64,000 nt of DNA, taken from the NCBI RefSeq assembly GCF_000004195.4, contig NC_030677.2, positions 44,269,142 to 44,333,141 on the forward strand. The letters are read 5' to 3'. The DNA is from Xenopus tropicalis (Eukaryota; Chordata; Amphibia; Anura; Pipidae). The notes under the pieces are model-generated. The model made no database searches and was not told the origin of the DNA. It was given only the letters and a program-made list of their open reading frames with translations. Below, in pieces: positions 1-12,119 of this stretch; position 1 is the stretch's first letter; each line of letters starts with the position of its first letter. The position numbers and the translations under genes were made by a program.

Positions 1-55
1 GGTGGCTAGTGGTCCCGGATATTAAAGGTGAATGATCACATAAACAAAAATATAA

Positions 56-390
56 TACAGGTATGGGATCCCTTACTTGGAAACCCATTATCCAGAAAGT
101 TCTGAATTACGGAAAGGCCATCTCCCATAGGCTCCATTATAAGCAAATAATTCTAATTTTAATTTTTTTTTAATTTCCTTTTTCTCTGTAATAATAAAAC
201 AGTACCTTGTACTTGATCCCAACCAAGAAATAATTAATCCTTATTGAAGGCAAAACAAACCTATTGGGTTTGTTAAATATTTAAATGATTTTTAGCAAAG
301 TTATGGAGATCCAAATTAAGGAAAGATCCCTTATCTGGAAAACCCCAGGTCCTGTCCTGAGCATTCTGGATAACAGGTCCCATACCTGTA
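56..390 (-). mobile_element. Xenopus MITE with TACAGGTATGGGA termini, copy 1
   Basis: It starts TACAGGTATGGGATCCC and ends ...GGTCCCATACCTGTA, so the outer 13 bases or so form an inverted repeat. Inside are the family's hallmark phrases (cccattatccagaaagtt, ttatctggaaaacccc). The same unit occurs at 54154-54456, 54467-55692 (interrupted) and 60100-60415. This copy is inverted relative to those at 54154 and 60100. It is non-coding and non-autonomous. I know the family as an abundant Xenopus repeat but do not assign a superfamily name. Confidence 0.85.
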
Positions 391-1339
391 TATGCTTCAT
401 GTCATGAAAATAAGAAAATTTCCACACATATATAAACAATTCTGTACTGTTTCTGAAATAATCAAATTAAAGCATTGCTAACCCGCTCATGCTTGTCTCT
501 CTACATAAAGGTTTTGTGTAGTTTCTTTTAAAAGACAGTACAGATGAATCAAGTATAAAGATAGATGTATTTGTTCATTCTAAAAAAAATGACTCAAAGC
601 CTGTATGTAAAAGTGAAGTATAACTTCATTATTTTAATTGGTTATGTTTAGAAAGTTTCTTATATGACAATAATTTGTCCAAAGTTGGACTGAGCCACCA
701 TAATTAATAGTGGCCTCCACGGCTCCAGGTCTGTGCAGCAGTAATGTGTGCAGCAGCCTGGGGTCTGCGGTGGTGGATTGGAAGGCAGCGGCAAGATGAG
801 CCATGGTCCATGGCAGCTTGAGGAGAGGGGTAGACACCAGTGGGGACAGGTTATCTATGGCCATGGAGTCCCTGGAGGTCATATAACTGGTTGGCCCTTG
901 GTCTTCTAGTCTGCCCAAGGAGTGAAAACATATTTCTGCATAATGCATGGGTAAAGGAAATGCAATTCTGATCAAACATTTACCAATATATTAGATTTTA
1001 TTTGCAATGTAAGTGTAATTTCGACTGAAAGCAGTTTCAGTCTACTACAGTTTCCTCCTCTTACTGGCTACGTCTATTATTGCAACGCTGCATCTGGACA
1101 TGAACAAAGAAGAAAAGCTAAAAAAAAGTGTGCAAAGATCTGAAACATTGTTTCCATAGGCAGACTCAAAAGGGAATAGCAAAGTAAAAACACTGCTTTC
1201 TGTTGTAATTTTACAGTTAACTGAAATCATTAAAATGTTTTTTATTTAATTAAATTACTAAATTGCTTAGGATTATATCCTATAAGCAGAGGGACAGTTC
1301 CCTGCTTAAATACCTGTTTAATAACTTTACTTACATATA
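391..1339. other. Unique non-coding DNA with one GC-richer patch
   Basis: No recognisable gene. A GC-richer patch at about 680-930 contains 'ttggactgagcc' on the left and 'ggcccttggtcttctagtctgccc'-like sequence on the right. This resembles the decayed ends of the hAT-like family seen intact at 33135-33358. A minus-strand open frame (975-634, 113 codons) crosses the patch, but I recognise no domain in it. Confidence 0.4.
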
Positions 1340-1750
1340 GGGGCAGCTTCATCAAAGTACGAGTTCGAATCACGAAATGGGTAAAATTCGGATTAGAAAC
1401 GATAATTTCTGATGATCGGAAATGTCACAAAAATGCTTCCGAAAAAATTTAATAGTCACGTAATATCGTATTGGCGATCCGAAAGCCTCCCATACGACTC
1501 AATGGCACTCTGCAGCTCCAACCTGGCCAAAGGAATGTCTCCCATAGGGCTCAATGGCACTCTGCAGCTCCAACCTGGCCCAAGGAAAGTCTCCCATAGG
1601 GCTCAATGGCACTCTGCAGCTCCAACCTGGCCAAAGGAAAGTCATGATAACGAAGCTTTAATGAATCCGAAACTTTCGTACTTGTTGCAACAAATATGAT
1701 TTTGTCGCATAAATTTTGTCGCAAAGTACAAAAAAGTTTCACAAAAATAA
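1340..1750. mobile_element. MITE-like repeat with internal 52 bp tandem array
   Basis: It begins with ggggcagcttcatcaaagta, a variant of the 'ggggcagatttatcaa' terminus of CpG-containing Xenopus repeats. It continues through gaatcacgaaa-type sequence, a 3 x 52 bp tandem block, and 'gaatccgaaactttcgtac...tttgtcgcaaagtac'. The right boundary is not sharp. It is non-coding, and the short open frames here come from the tandem block. Confidence 0.6.
1487..1642. repeat. 52 bp tandem repeat, three units
   Basis: Three consecutive units at 1487-1538, 1539-1590 and 1591-1642, each running from CTCCCATA to GGAAAGT or GGAATGT. Units differ by only a few bases (ACGACT/GGGCT, AATGT/AAAGT, CCAAAGG/CCCAAGG). 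The phase is exact, so this is a recent expansion inside the surrounding MITE. Confidence 0.9.
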
Positions 1751-2544
1751 TAAAATGATCAAGCCATACAAGGCCTCCACAATAAAGAAAGTCTTCCAAT
1801 CATTCTGGTTACAAGAAGGTGTATGTTATGCATTAGTTAAAAACCTGTCACTAATAAATTCAAACCATAGAAAGACAATAGTAGGCTACTTTGTTATTTT
1901 AAAAATTCCTGTCAAAAAGATTAAATAATAGCTAAATAATTCCTACACCTATACGATCAGCTTCAATATGCCATTAAAAATTATATAGAGCATCAAAGAG
2001 AAATCTGCCTTAATCCAATATATATCATGGCAAAATATGGATCTGTTTGCAAGTATTACATCTAATTTACAAATCTGAAGGCAGGGATTACAATTATATG
2101 CTACAAAGCTGTAGTTTAGCTACAAAGCTACAAATATTAGTAAGATTACTGAGCACATCCCATGCTTGCATATGTTCATATTCACATCCAAGAAAGGACA
2201 GACAGTAAAACAGCAGGGCAGGAAGAGGGGCCCTTATGAGTAGCCAGAACCCTGCCAGCTCTGAGCTTCTGAGTAAACAAGCCAAGCTCTAAACAGAGTT
2301 GGGGGTCAATACAAACTGAATAGGAACAAGGAAAGGAAATAGAGGATATTACATGGGCTTGGACTGGGGAAGGGAAATAAGAATTTGCCAATGGATGCCC
2401 CTTCTACCAACTTAAGCGTGAAAGACTCAGGGTGCATCCCGAACAACTAGAAATTCCCCCTAAATCTCTCCTTAATTGGCCTTCTGAATGTCCTTCCAAG
2501 CCAGAGAAGTGGCAACCATACTGCTGAGGAACCACTGGGTTACA
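1751..2544. other. Unique AT-rich DNA, nothing recognised
   Basis: No gene, splice-site pair or repeat family recognised. It ends at a short (cat)n/(tta)n run at about 2557-2581 that is the A/T-rich tail of the LINE to the right. Confidence 0.5.
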
Positions 2545-3390
2545 AGGATTTTCCATCATCATCATCATCATTATTATTATTTATATAGCGCTATCAAATT
2601 ATTTAGCGCTTTACATCAATTCTAACAAACAGGAATTTTACAATAATTTAACAAACAAGGTTTTACAGAGTAACAATAGGATCAGAGGGCCCTACCCACA
2701 AGAGCTTATAATCTAAAGGATTTAAGGGTATATTTCAAACAAAAGGAATATGAAAAGAGGTTGATGATTTATGAATGTCTAATCAACCTAGATAAACTGA
2801 ATATGCTTCCCTAAACAGATGAGTCTTTAGGGAGTGTTTGAAAGTTTGAAAGGAAGGGGGAGAGTCTGATTGAGGCAGAGAGTTCCAGAGACAGGAAGAA
2901 GCCCGGGAGAAGTCTTAAAGTTGGGAATGGGATAAAGTGATGACTGGAGAAAAGATGCAAAGATCAGAGGCAGGACTTGGTTGTGTGAAGGAGCATATTT
3001 TGTGATCAGAGCTAAAATATTGAAAGGGGCTTCATTAATGTGAGGGCCTTATATGTGAGTGTCAGTAATTTGATTTTGATTCTAGAGGAGATTGGGAGCC
3101 AGTGAAGAGTTATGCATAGGGGAGTGACTGATGTGGAATGGTGAAATAGATGAATGAGTCTGGCAGCAGCGTTTAGAACAGATTGGTGTAGTGAAAAGTG
3201 ATGTGTTGGAATTCCTGCAAGGAGTAAGTTCCAATAGTCAAGGCGGGAAATTATAAGAGACTGCATAAGTGTTTTAGTTGTGTCTAAACTGAGGTAAGGG
3301 TGTATTCGGATAAAGTTGCACAGCTAAATACAACAAGATTTGGTAAGTGATTGGATGTGTGGTGTTAAAGACACTAACTTATAATCAGGG
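2545..3390 (-). mobile_element. 5'-truncated L2/Rex1-like LINE, 3' end with RT C-terminus
   Basis: Read on the minus strand, 3266-3012 is open and encodes the C-terminal part of a non-LTR retrotransposon polyprotein, with motifs SRLDYWNLLLAGI, LNAAARLI and LHWLPI that follow the reverse transcriptase fingers/palm. Further along the minus strand, around 2940-2800, a shifted frame gives the usual closing 'SFQTFKHSLKTHLFREAY'-type segment. The 3' end is 'gtaaagcgctaaat...gcgctatataaataataat' (RC of about 2560-2620), the typical A/T tail of these LINEs. No endonuclease and no upstream RT domains are present, so this is a dead 5'-truncated copy. Clade assignment (L2 versus Rex1/CR1) is by resemblance. 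Confidence 0.85.
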
Positions 3391-3397
3391 CCCTATA

Positions 3398-3761
3398 TTA
3401 AAGAGATACTGAAACCAGAAATTAAACCTTTGTTTATATCTATCATAACATTGTCTTTGCACCCCATTTATAATTTTATCATAAAAGTATATGTCCAATG
3501 CTTTTACATTATTTATCAGAACCCCATGTTCCCCTATGAGGGGGCTGCCATATTTGTGCAGCAGGAGGCTGTTAGCATTAAAAGCTGTAACTGACAGGCT
3601 GAGAAGGGACAGTCAGGTTGGCAAAACAGTCAGGTTTAGGGACTTCAAGTAACAATTACTTACAAAAGCAGAGCTATCAGTGAAAAACCATCAATATGAC
3701 AAATAGGTAACTTTTAATGTACTTTATACTTTATACTTTTTTAGTGTCAGTATCACTTTAA
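3398..3761. mobile_element. TTAA-flanked MITE (Kolobok/T2-like)
   Basis: Left end TTAAAGAGATACTGA and right end GTCAGTATCACTTTAA form an imperfect terminal inverted repeat of about 15 bases, with TTAA at each edge. TTAA target duplications are typical of Kolobok/T2 and piggyBac elements. Interior is non-coding. Confidence 0.7.
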
Positions 3762-5066
3762 GGCCCCTGGCAGCAGATTTTGGCTTGTGGTCCTTGGGTT
3801 CCTAGATAATTGGTTTTAAATTTAAACCCCCCTCCACCATTGATTTCCAGCTGAAATCCAGCAATGGAGCTGGGGGGCCTTGTTGCTCAGTAGAAGTGGC
3901 ATCACACGCCGCTGTGCGTTATGTTACTTCGGTGACATAGGTGTGCATGACAACAGACACATGATGTAGGGGGTGTATTTAGGTCTGCTACTTGTGCTGG
4001 TGGCACATGGAAAAGAGGAGTTCAAGAGACTCCCAGTTTATTAACAAACCTAACCCATTCCATGCATGCAAACTGAAGGAAGTGTAGACAAATTAGTCTT
4101 GAAAAGAGACTGAAACTGTATGTTTTACCCAAAATCCCATTTACTCTAAATACTCTAGGCTCCTAGAAGCTTGAAGCTTGGAGATTAAATAGGATTAAAT
4201 AGGTACAGAAATGTTTTATAGCATTTGAAAATTAGTCCGGCACATAACTAGACAGATTATTGAATCAAGTCACTTGAATAGAATTCTGAAACCAAACTAA
4301 TCTTATGTTTTCAGAAATGATTGTAAATGTTTACTAATTTTCTCAAAATAGGTTTTATCTAATCTCTGGTAACTCAGCATTTAGATTCTTAAATGAAAGC
4401 ACTTTATTTTGCATATAATCTACTGTAACAACTGTAGATAGATTTAAAAATAATTAGAAAAATAAAAAGTCTTTTTTAATTCAGAAGTCAGGATTTTTAA
4501 ATTCAAACATTATTATAAGTGAAATGCAATATTAGAATGGATCTCATAACAATACACACGGGGATAACAGTGTGCACCAGTACACACAAAATGTTACCTC
4601 TCGAATCTTTGCTTATTTATTAAAAGATTTGAACGTAAATCACCTTAATTGAATAAAACTGTGAGAAAATTAGAATCCATCAAATTTGTATTCTGCTCAT
4701 TATTTTTAATGGGTTTACAAACTCTCCAAAACAACATTTGAATTCAAACGTTGATAAATCACTTTTTCAGCTCCTCAGGCTGGTTACTACACCATTGGAT
4801 ACAGTCCTGCCATATCTCTGGCATTTCTCAGGGCATTTCTCGGGCATCAGAATTGGGGTGGGTGTATGTGCTGCAGCTGATTTGTTAGCTTCCAGAATGT
4901 GTATTAAAACATCTGGCTGACAATAGCTTTTCAAAAAATACGAAGTGCATATTAGAAGAAAAACAGCATGATTGTTCAAATAAAAAAAGAGCAATCACAG
5001 CGGAATAGATATGTCTGATTTTTTACTGCTATCAGACAATTCAAGCATTTAAGTATGAGATGTTAC
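3762..5066. other. Unique non-coding DNA
   Basis: No gene or complete repeat seen. Base composition is AT-rich, and short open frames are not supported by splice or domain evidence. Confidence 0.45.
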
Positions 5067-5205
5067 CAGGCACTGGCAAAAATTGTGTGTTTGCTTGATT
5101 TATATAAATAAGATAATGTGTAGCCATGGGGCCGGTTATTCAAATAAAACTGGGATACAGGGCATGTGTTGTGGCAGATAACAGATACCATGCCATTCTA
5201 CATAA
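5067..5205 (+). mobile_element. Fragment of T2-like MITE
   Basis: The segment aligns by eye to the middle of the elements at 39234-39664 and 53187-53560 ('cactggcaaaaattgtgtgtttgct', 'tatataaataag', 'tgtagccatgggg', 'gcagataacagata'). Both termini are missing. Confidence 0.6.
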
Positions 5206-5338
5206 CTATAAAGTGAATACCTAGCTAATATAAAATTGGACATTTGTCGCCAACAAATAATATATTTGTAGATGCTGGATATACATTTTATTTATCAGCC
5301 ATGTGTCAGTAAGGGGCTTGCTAGCTGAATGCTCTTGC

Positions 5339-5540
5339 ATAGCGATGAGCGAATCTGTCCCCTTTTGCTTTGCCGAAAAACTGTGATTTTTTTTTAATTC
5401 CAAATGCATTAAAGTTAATGGGCGTTTTTTTGCAGCAACTTTAGTCTCTGCAACATTTTTGTCTCAGTGACTTTTTTGTCTTGTTGAATATTTTTTTGGC
5501 AAATATAAATTTCGCTGCGAATCCATCATTGCTCTTGCAT
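5339..5540 (+). mobile_element. 'gcgatgagcgaat' Xenopus repeat, degenerate
   Basis: Starts 'tagcgatgagcgaatctgtc' and ends 'tttcgctgcgaatccat'. Between lie A/T-rich versions of 'gccgaaaaa...gcattaaagttaatgggcg...tttttttg'. Most family CpGs have decayed to TpG/CpA. A likely relative lies at 44292-44455. Confidence 0.6.
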
Positions 5541-6829
5541 GCTGTTCATCTATAACAATTACCTTTGGCTTAAGCCCCACATTACTATACTAGGCAATAT
5601 ATTATACCTGGCCAAATTATAAATATATATAACTTAGAATACATAGTTTATCATAAATTCATAAAATGATGAAACCCTCACTTTGGTTATTCATAATATT
5701 GTGCAGATGTTGCCTAATAATGACACCTGGCCCAGCCTTTAATGAGAATAACAGGGTAAAGAAAGGGATCATTAATGATCAGTCCTTAATTAAGTGTAGC
5801 TGACAATCAGGATATATATCCTACGGGCTTATGTTACGTCCATGCCTTATTAGCTTGCTTAGCATTTAACAAATCATGGAAAATGTAAGCTTTAGACAAA
5901 ACCATAATTGGAAATCTGGTTTAGCTGGTTTCTAAAAGTATATATTTTACACGGATGTCAGTTTACTCAGGAAAGAAATCTTTTATAATTGTTGCACTTT
6001 TGTACTGTGCAAGTTTTTTGCAACATTAGGGTAAAGTGAAGTAGGTCAGTTTGTAACGATCAGAGTAGGATAATGAGCAATAGTTAGTATAAGTCATTTA
6101 GCCTTTGAACTGTGTAGGCATCACTGAGAAGAGAGGGTAAGGAGAGATGGGAATTATTCATATGTTGGTAGATTCATACACTGAGGCAGGTTTAGAATGA
6201 CCATTCCCTGAAAAATGATGGAAAATGAAGCATGCATAAAAGAGATTCCTGAATGTGCCAACAAGAATTCATTGCTTTTCTGGGAAATTCACTTCTCTCT
6301 TCTTGCATCCTAGATGAAGGGGCGAAGCTGAACATTCCTGTGGTGTTTTTGAGACTGAGAGTCCACTTGAAATAAATTTCCATAGTAAAATGTACTTGAC
6401 AGAGCCAATGCGCTGACAGTCTACCGAAGTACCATAATAATATATGTTAACTCCATTGGGCACGAGTGAGGTTTGTGGTACACTGGCCTGTTAAACATTA
6501 AAGTCCTCTCTGGCGCTTTACAATTAGACATTTCTGGGGTATTGAAAACACATGGAGAATTAATCAATAGAATTAGATCATTTTAGCTCCAATTAATTTA
6601 TATTGCTAATGCATAATAGCTTGTCATGGATTTGAATTCTGATGATGGAATCTTTATGATGGAATATTTACTTCAAAGATCAAAGGTCCACAACAGTTGT
6701 GTTCTAGCAAAAACAATCCCAACCTCTAGCTGCCCAAGCTTGTTAACCTACTCACACAGCCCAAAAAAAATGTTTTTATTCAGCCATTATTATTGCCTTT
6801 TAGTGTAGAAAGGTAAATATTTTGCAAAG
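5541..6829. other. AT-rich unique DNA, possible conserved non-coding elements
   Basis: No gene. Two stretches (about 5695-5885 and 6480-6630) are rich in TAAT/ATTA cores and homeodomain-like words (ttaatgatc, ccttaattaag, ccaattaattta, ctaatgcataat) and lack repeat signatures. That look is typical of vertebrate developmental enhancers, but conservation cannot be judged from one sequence. Confidence 0.3.
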
Positions 6830-7980
6830 CTTTACATCTTTAACCCCTGGGATTGAGTTAGCCAGCTAGGCTGGATCCTGATAAGTTGGGGGTGCCAGGT
6901 TTCCCCAGGGTGATAAAAAGGGAAGCCTACATGTGTTCTCTCTCTTTTGGTTCCCCCACTTTCTGGAGGAGGTGAGCTCCAGAGGGCCAAGGCGATGGAA
7001 GGCCCAGTATAGGAGAAGTAAGCGCCAGGACAGATTTTGTAATAGTTCACTTTAGGAGTGAAAGACAGGTTCCAGATTATTTAGTAAGCAGCCAGAAGCT
7101 CCAACACGAAGACTAGTAAGAGTTAGTACTCTGTCATTATAGGGACCCAAGAAGTTAGGCCCAGGAATAGGTAGATTCCTAGAGTAAATTCGCATCGGTG
7201 GGTTTTGCCCAGTGATAGGGATTGTTCACTAAAGCAGATAAGAACTCAGCTACCTTTATACTGCAGGGACAGTTAATTGATTCATTCCCTCCCATGTAAG
7301 GTAAGATTTTGGTTATTTCTTATTCTTGAATCTATGTATAACTTTTTGTTATGTAATTTGTTTCCACTTTTGGATGGACTACCTTACCCTAGGATCTAAA
7401 AAGTTTTGGACTTTTTTCACCGTGTGTGGACTTTTTATGGACATTATTATGCTCGTTTTTTTTTTGCATATTGATTATTATGTTAATCACAGAGGCCTAG
7501 GTTTATCTAGTATTTATGAATAGTGGGCTTATCTCATTACGGGTTAATAAGGGTGCTTGAGTGCTTCCTGATACTTGTTCACCAAAGCCAAGCAATGCTA
7601 CCTCTGGATGTTGCCTAAGCTTTATGAGACATTGTGTGAGTACCATTAATGTGAGAGTATCTATGAGTGCTTACTGTCCAGTTCTGCATGATCAATTGAG
7701 CACACACCTGAAAGACATCGTAAGACATTCATCAATAAATTGTTCAACTGTTTCAAGAATGTCTGGTGCCCAAAGTAATTAAGCAACTAAGTGTGGTGTG
7801 CAGGATCAGTGTGGTAAACCCTTCCTCCAGTGAGGGCCCACCTGAGAGTAGAGCGTCCGGTGTAACACATGCTTACCAGGAGTTGCTGGGAGTTAGGCAC
7901 TTTGATCCAGTCTGGAGTACAGTAAGCAAGTACTAGTGCATGTTGGGGTACCACCCTCCCATACACCTGTTCCATAAGTG
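6830..7980 (+). mobile_element. Possible decayed LTR of a retroelement
   Basis: Tentative. The stretch holds a TATA-like 'gataaaaaggg' at about 6911, a GC-richer block just after it, repeated 'tgtgtggactttttatggac' phrases around 7420-7442, and a polyadenylation-like 'caataaattg' at 7733-7742. This order (promoter-like, then poly(A) signal about 820 bp on) is what a long Metaviridae-type LTR would show. No gag/pol sequence, no clear TG...CA ends and no target duplication were found. Alternatives are an unknown repeat or unique DNA. Confidence 0.25.
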
Positions 7981-8272
7981 TGTATTTTTAAAGTAACTCA
8001 CCAAAAATATCAGTTATCCAAAATATCAGGAAATTAGTGCCTCATGAAAAATGTTTTTTGTAAGCTTATCTAATAGTAAAATCAGTAGCTACACTGGAGT
8101 AGCATGTTATTAAATGACACAACGTCATTAAATCCTTCCTGGACATAACCATGTCCGATGATACCCCTTGAGTGCATTATAACCTTCTGACTGGTCTACA
8201 GCCTAGGTAATTTTTTATGAAACAAAAAAGATGCTTGCAAAAACTAGTATACTTCCTTATATTACTAATATA

Positions 8273-8273
<1 letters not shown>

Positions 8274-8306
<33 letters not shown>
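8274..8306. repeat. (TA)n microsatellite
   Basis: About 16 uninterrupted TA/AT dinucleotides. Confidence 0.95.
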
Positions 8307-8308
<2 letters not shown>

Positions 8309-8685
8309 TATATTATATATTGTTTTAGTTCTCTCCTGAGCAACTTAGGCTACTATTCTGCCACCCAAATACTATAATAACCCATTATGCCCAAAGAAAT
8401 AGTTTGTTTTTCTACTTAGGCTGCCCTAGACTTATCCAAAATAGATGTATCTGCTCCAACTCACCACCCACCTTGTTTTTTACAATGTTAGTGGCTATGG
8501 CCGCCACAGTCAAAGAAGAATTCCGTCAAAGAACAGATGGCTGCATTTCTGGCATAAGTAATAAGCAAACCTTTTGCCCTGGTGATTTTGCTTGAGAATT
8601 CAATTCTAATATGCAATAAATATGCAAGAATAGATAAATATGTAAAACCAACATGGCAGTTAAAATTAATAATTTGGTGATCTGT

Positions 8686-8702
8686 GGGGGGGGGGGGGGG
8701 GG
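8686..8702 (+). repeat. 17-base G homopolymer
   Basis: Seventeen consecutive G residues, unusual in this AT-rich setting and a likely G-quadruplex or polymerase-slippage site. Confidence 0.9.
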
Positions 8703-10604
8703 CAGCCATACATAACTGCCAACCTATTAGGTATGATTTCTGCCACAAAAACCTGCCAGTCCTACCCCTTGGAGTTCCCAGGCAGCTGAACAGTGTCATG
8801 CTTTATGATGACAGAGTGGCAGGAAAATGGACCTACAACTACATTTTATAATTAATATATAATAAGTTAAATTCCTAGAGCGAGGTTGCTGTTATTTGTT
8901 ATTTTAATTACTAAACAGAAAAAACAACATCACATCGAGATGTGGGACAGTAGTAACAATGATACTACGCTTGTACTATTTTTAAAGTGTATATCATTAA
9001 TTTTTTATGAGTGGTTACAGAGAAAACACGCTCAGCACAAAATGAAACCACCATTTAATGCTTCTTTGGCAATAATTGAATGCATCTATTGACTTTTACT
9101 ACATTAACTTCACAATTCAGTGGAGAAAATGCCCCTAGCTTCAGACACTCTCATTTGTACATATGCCTGTTACCACCATATTGTTGGGGCCCTTAGAGTT
9201 TTCTTCAGCTGGAAATTCCTTTATTCAGAGATCCCAGTCTCTGTTGCTGCATATTCTATAGGGCCCAATTAAGCTGCAGAAAGTATTTAGAACATATGGT
9301 GACATGAATCCATGGTTACTTTCCTTTAAAAAGAATTAAAGTTTTTTTTCAGGTGAATCTTTGTTGACTTTGTGAGAAGAAGGAAGCCTGCATTTCCCTC
9401 CTCAAGATTTTATGTTCATGTATTTCTTAGATAAGAGTTTTCTATTGTTGGACAAAATGAATAGCAGAAATGCTAGCATTACAAGCAAAATGCAATAAAA
9501 AGAACATTTTGTCAGGCTAATGGCTAAGGGCTGTCTTCTTCACTGGTGTAAATACAGGTTAGTTCTGCAAAGTCGTTTAACTCACAACCACTGCCAGGCC
9601 AAGTCAGGGATGCGCCCAGGCCAGGAGCTCTCAGTCTGGACAGTCTGGCATGGACAAGCGCTACAGTGATTTTCAAGGTGCTACATTACCACATCCAGGG
9701 CTAAAATGAGGGTTAGGCAAACAGAAAAGATAATTGCTTAGTTCCCCCCACTGTTATGCCCTAGGCACGTGCCTCTTCTGCCCAGCCCTAGTTCCGTCCC
9801 TTGCTCACCACACACACTGTTAAAAGCATTTAGGATGATTAGAATATAATTCTCAGCCTGCACAGTGTTTTGGGGGGATGAAGACCTTCCCCAGGTACAA
9901 ACAAACTGTTGAGTAAAAGGACTTTACAGAATTATAATTGGCAAAAAGTGCTCTTTGCAGCCAAAAAACTGTTGGGTCGACCAACTCATGACTGAGCTTT
10001 TAACTATTTAAACCAGGAGAAAGATGGAACAGGCCAGGGCCTGAAATGAATTATGCTTTATAAACCAGGGTTATGCAGCCAAATGATACTTGCTGCAGTT
10101 GTATCCAATAAGACAGAATTAGATTGGCACATAACTCCCATTAATGGATCCTATACTCCATATCCAAACTGAGTGTTGATCTTTTACACTGCAAAGCTAT
10201 TATTGTGCTATGCAAATCTGCACTGTGTTTCCTTAGTATTCTTGTGCTAACAGGTAATTCCTAAATGCTTCTATTATCTAAATTGCTAAATTACTGTTAA
10301 TCCCAAATTACATGTGTGCGTGTGTATTTTTGTATACACTGAACAGATATTGTGCCTCTTGAATTTTCACATAGCTGGCATTTTTGCAGTATTAACCAAG
10401 TCAATCATTACATTGTTAGTTAGATATTAAGAAGCAGTCACATTTTATATGTAAACAAAACTTTTGACATTTAGTAGAACAAGTAGAACCACTAATAATT
10501 TCTGTTGTAAACTACAGCTTTAAGTACAATTTCCTGACATATTAGCTTGAAATTAATTGAAACTACATTTTAAAAATATTAAAAATTAAGTAAAAATGTA
10601 CTTC
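8703..10604. other. Unique non-coding DNA with one repeat remnant
   Basis: No gene recognised. At about 9680-9805 the minus strand reads like a common Xenopus repeat ('agggacggaactagggctgg', 'gaggcacgtgcctagggc'), strongly decayed. The rest shows nothing I can name. Confidence 0.4.
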
Positions 10605-11161
10605 ATAAAGGGGAAATTCACCCAAACAGGACTTTTTGAAAAGTAAACATAATTTCAAGCAACTTTGCAATATACATGTTAAAAAAATATGTGATTTATA
10701 ATGTTATAATATGGTTTGGAACAGTTCTGTAAGCCTGGCCCCTTGTTCTCCTGCTGATCTGGCTGACTACTTTGAGACTCCAAAAAAAATGTAACAGTAG
10801 TTGACTGTCCATAGTAGTTGACTGCATCCTCCGCACCACAGAATCTTCTGCACATGTGATGTCAACAAGAAAAGGTATATCACAGTGCAATGCATTGTCA
10901 GTTATGTAGTTCCTTTATTCTGTCTGTAAACTGTGGAGACATTTGTAACATCAGTGTTACAAACATCAGAGTTTTAGTCCCTCCTCCCCTGCTAGGATTT
11001 CAAATGATGCAGAAAGAGAAGAACTGCTTTGCAGCTGGATTTCAGCATATAAGTATTTATTCATACTTTTTGAAGGAACAGATTACATGGGGTACAGTAG
11101 GTGTTTCTGAGTTGTGTGGGGCTTGTTAACAAATTTTGGTTTGGCCGGAGCTCCCCTTTAA
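10605..11161. mobile_element. Long TTAA-type MITE
   Basis: The left edge 'ataaaggggaaattcaccc' and right edge 'ccggagctccccttta' (RC: TTAAAGGGGAGCTCC) share a TTAAAGGGGA-like terminus. Interior includes the Xenopus phrases 'ttgcaatatacatgttaaa' and 'catttgtaacatcagtgtta'. Left TTAA is degraded to ATAA. Non-coding. Confidence 0.6.
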
Positions 11162-12119
11162 AAACCACCTATTTTCAGTGCTTTCATGACCAGGTCAGTA
11201 CAAAGCACCAGAATTTAGGTTGTTGCAAATTTTCTCTGTGAATAGAAAATAAACATTTTTTTAGGTTGAAAAAAAGAAATAAATCCAGAAGGTTAATCTT
11301 TTACTCTCCATCCTTCATATAGAATAGTTCCTCTTTCATCCAGCAGAAGGCAAGACACACCCTATAAACAAGTATTGTCCAATTTACTACATGAAGTGAG
11401 TTGTTTCTTATATAGCATGTTTAAGGGCTGGATTAAATCACAATGATGATGTCAAACATAGAGGTTTATGTAACCTTTGAGCAGATTGAGGGTTATAAAA
11501 GTCCTTTGGAGGGGCACATCCGGGCCTGAATTAATATATGAGCTCTTGTGTCTCTAAACTAAATACGATTTAAATATTGTGTGTAATATTTTGTAAATAT
11601 AATAAACTGTAAGCCTTTTAAGCTACAGAGAAAAAAAACAGAGTTGTACAAAAATGGTGGCTCATGTAATGGATCACTAAAATACCAGAGATGTCTGAAT
11701 AGATGTGTGCTACAGATATTTCCAACTGTCACAACTGGTTGATTTACAGAGGGAGCAGCCACAAAGAATTTTTTACATAGCTCCTGTGTTCGAAAGTAAA
11801 TCAGATTTAGAAATTTTGCCTTTAAATTTTGTATTCTGATATTTATTTGGCTAATTAATATTAACTTATGGTGGTTTACAAGTAGGGAGTCCTTTTTCTG
11901 AAGCCACTGTTGCTTATAAATCTATTATAAGACCTGTTCCTGCAGCTGTCACTGTGTAATAATAACAGGGATTCATATACAGTAGAAACTGGTATCCTTA
12001 GCCATTCCAGCTGTTGGGGTGCTAAATCTCTCAGAAAAACAGGCTATCCAAAATATATATTTTGTTTCATTAACACAAATGTTTTATTATCTATAAACTA
12101 TAAATAAATGGATTGGCAG
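11162..12119. other. Unique non-coding DNA, nothing recognised
   Basis: No repeat family, gene or splice-site pair I can support. Confidence 0.45.

Noticed and set aside
1340..1750. Possible exon because of the GC-rich 'ctgcagctccaacctggcc' block
   Set aside because: It is a 52 bp tandem repeat within a MITE; no splice sites.
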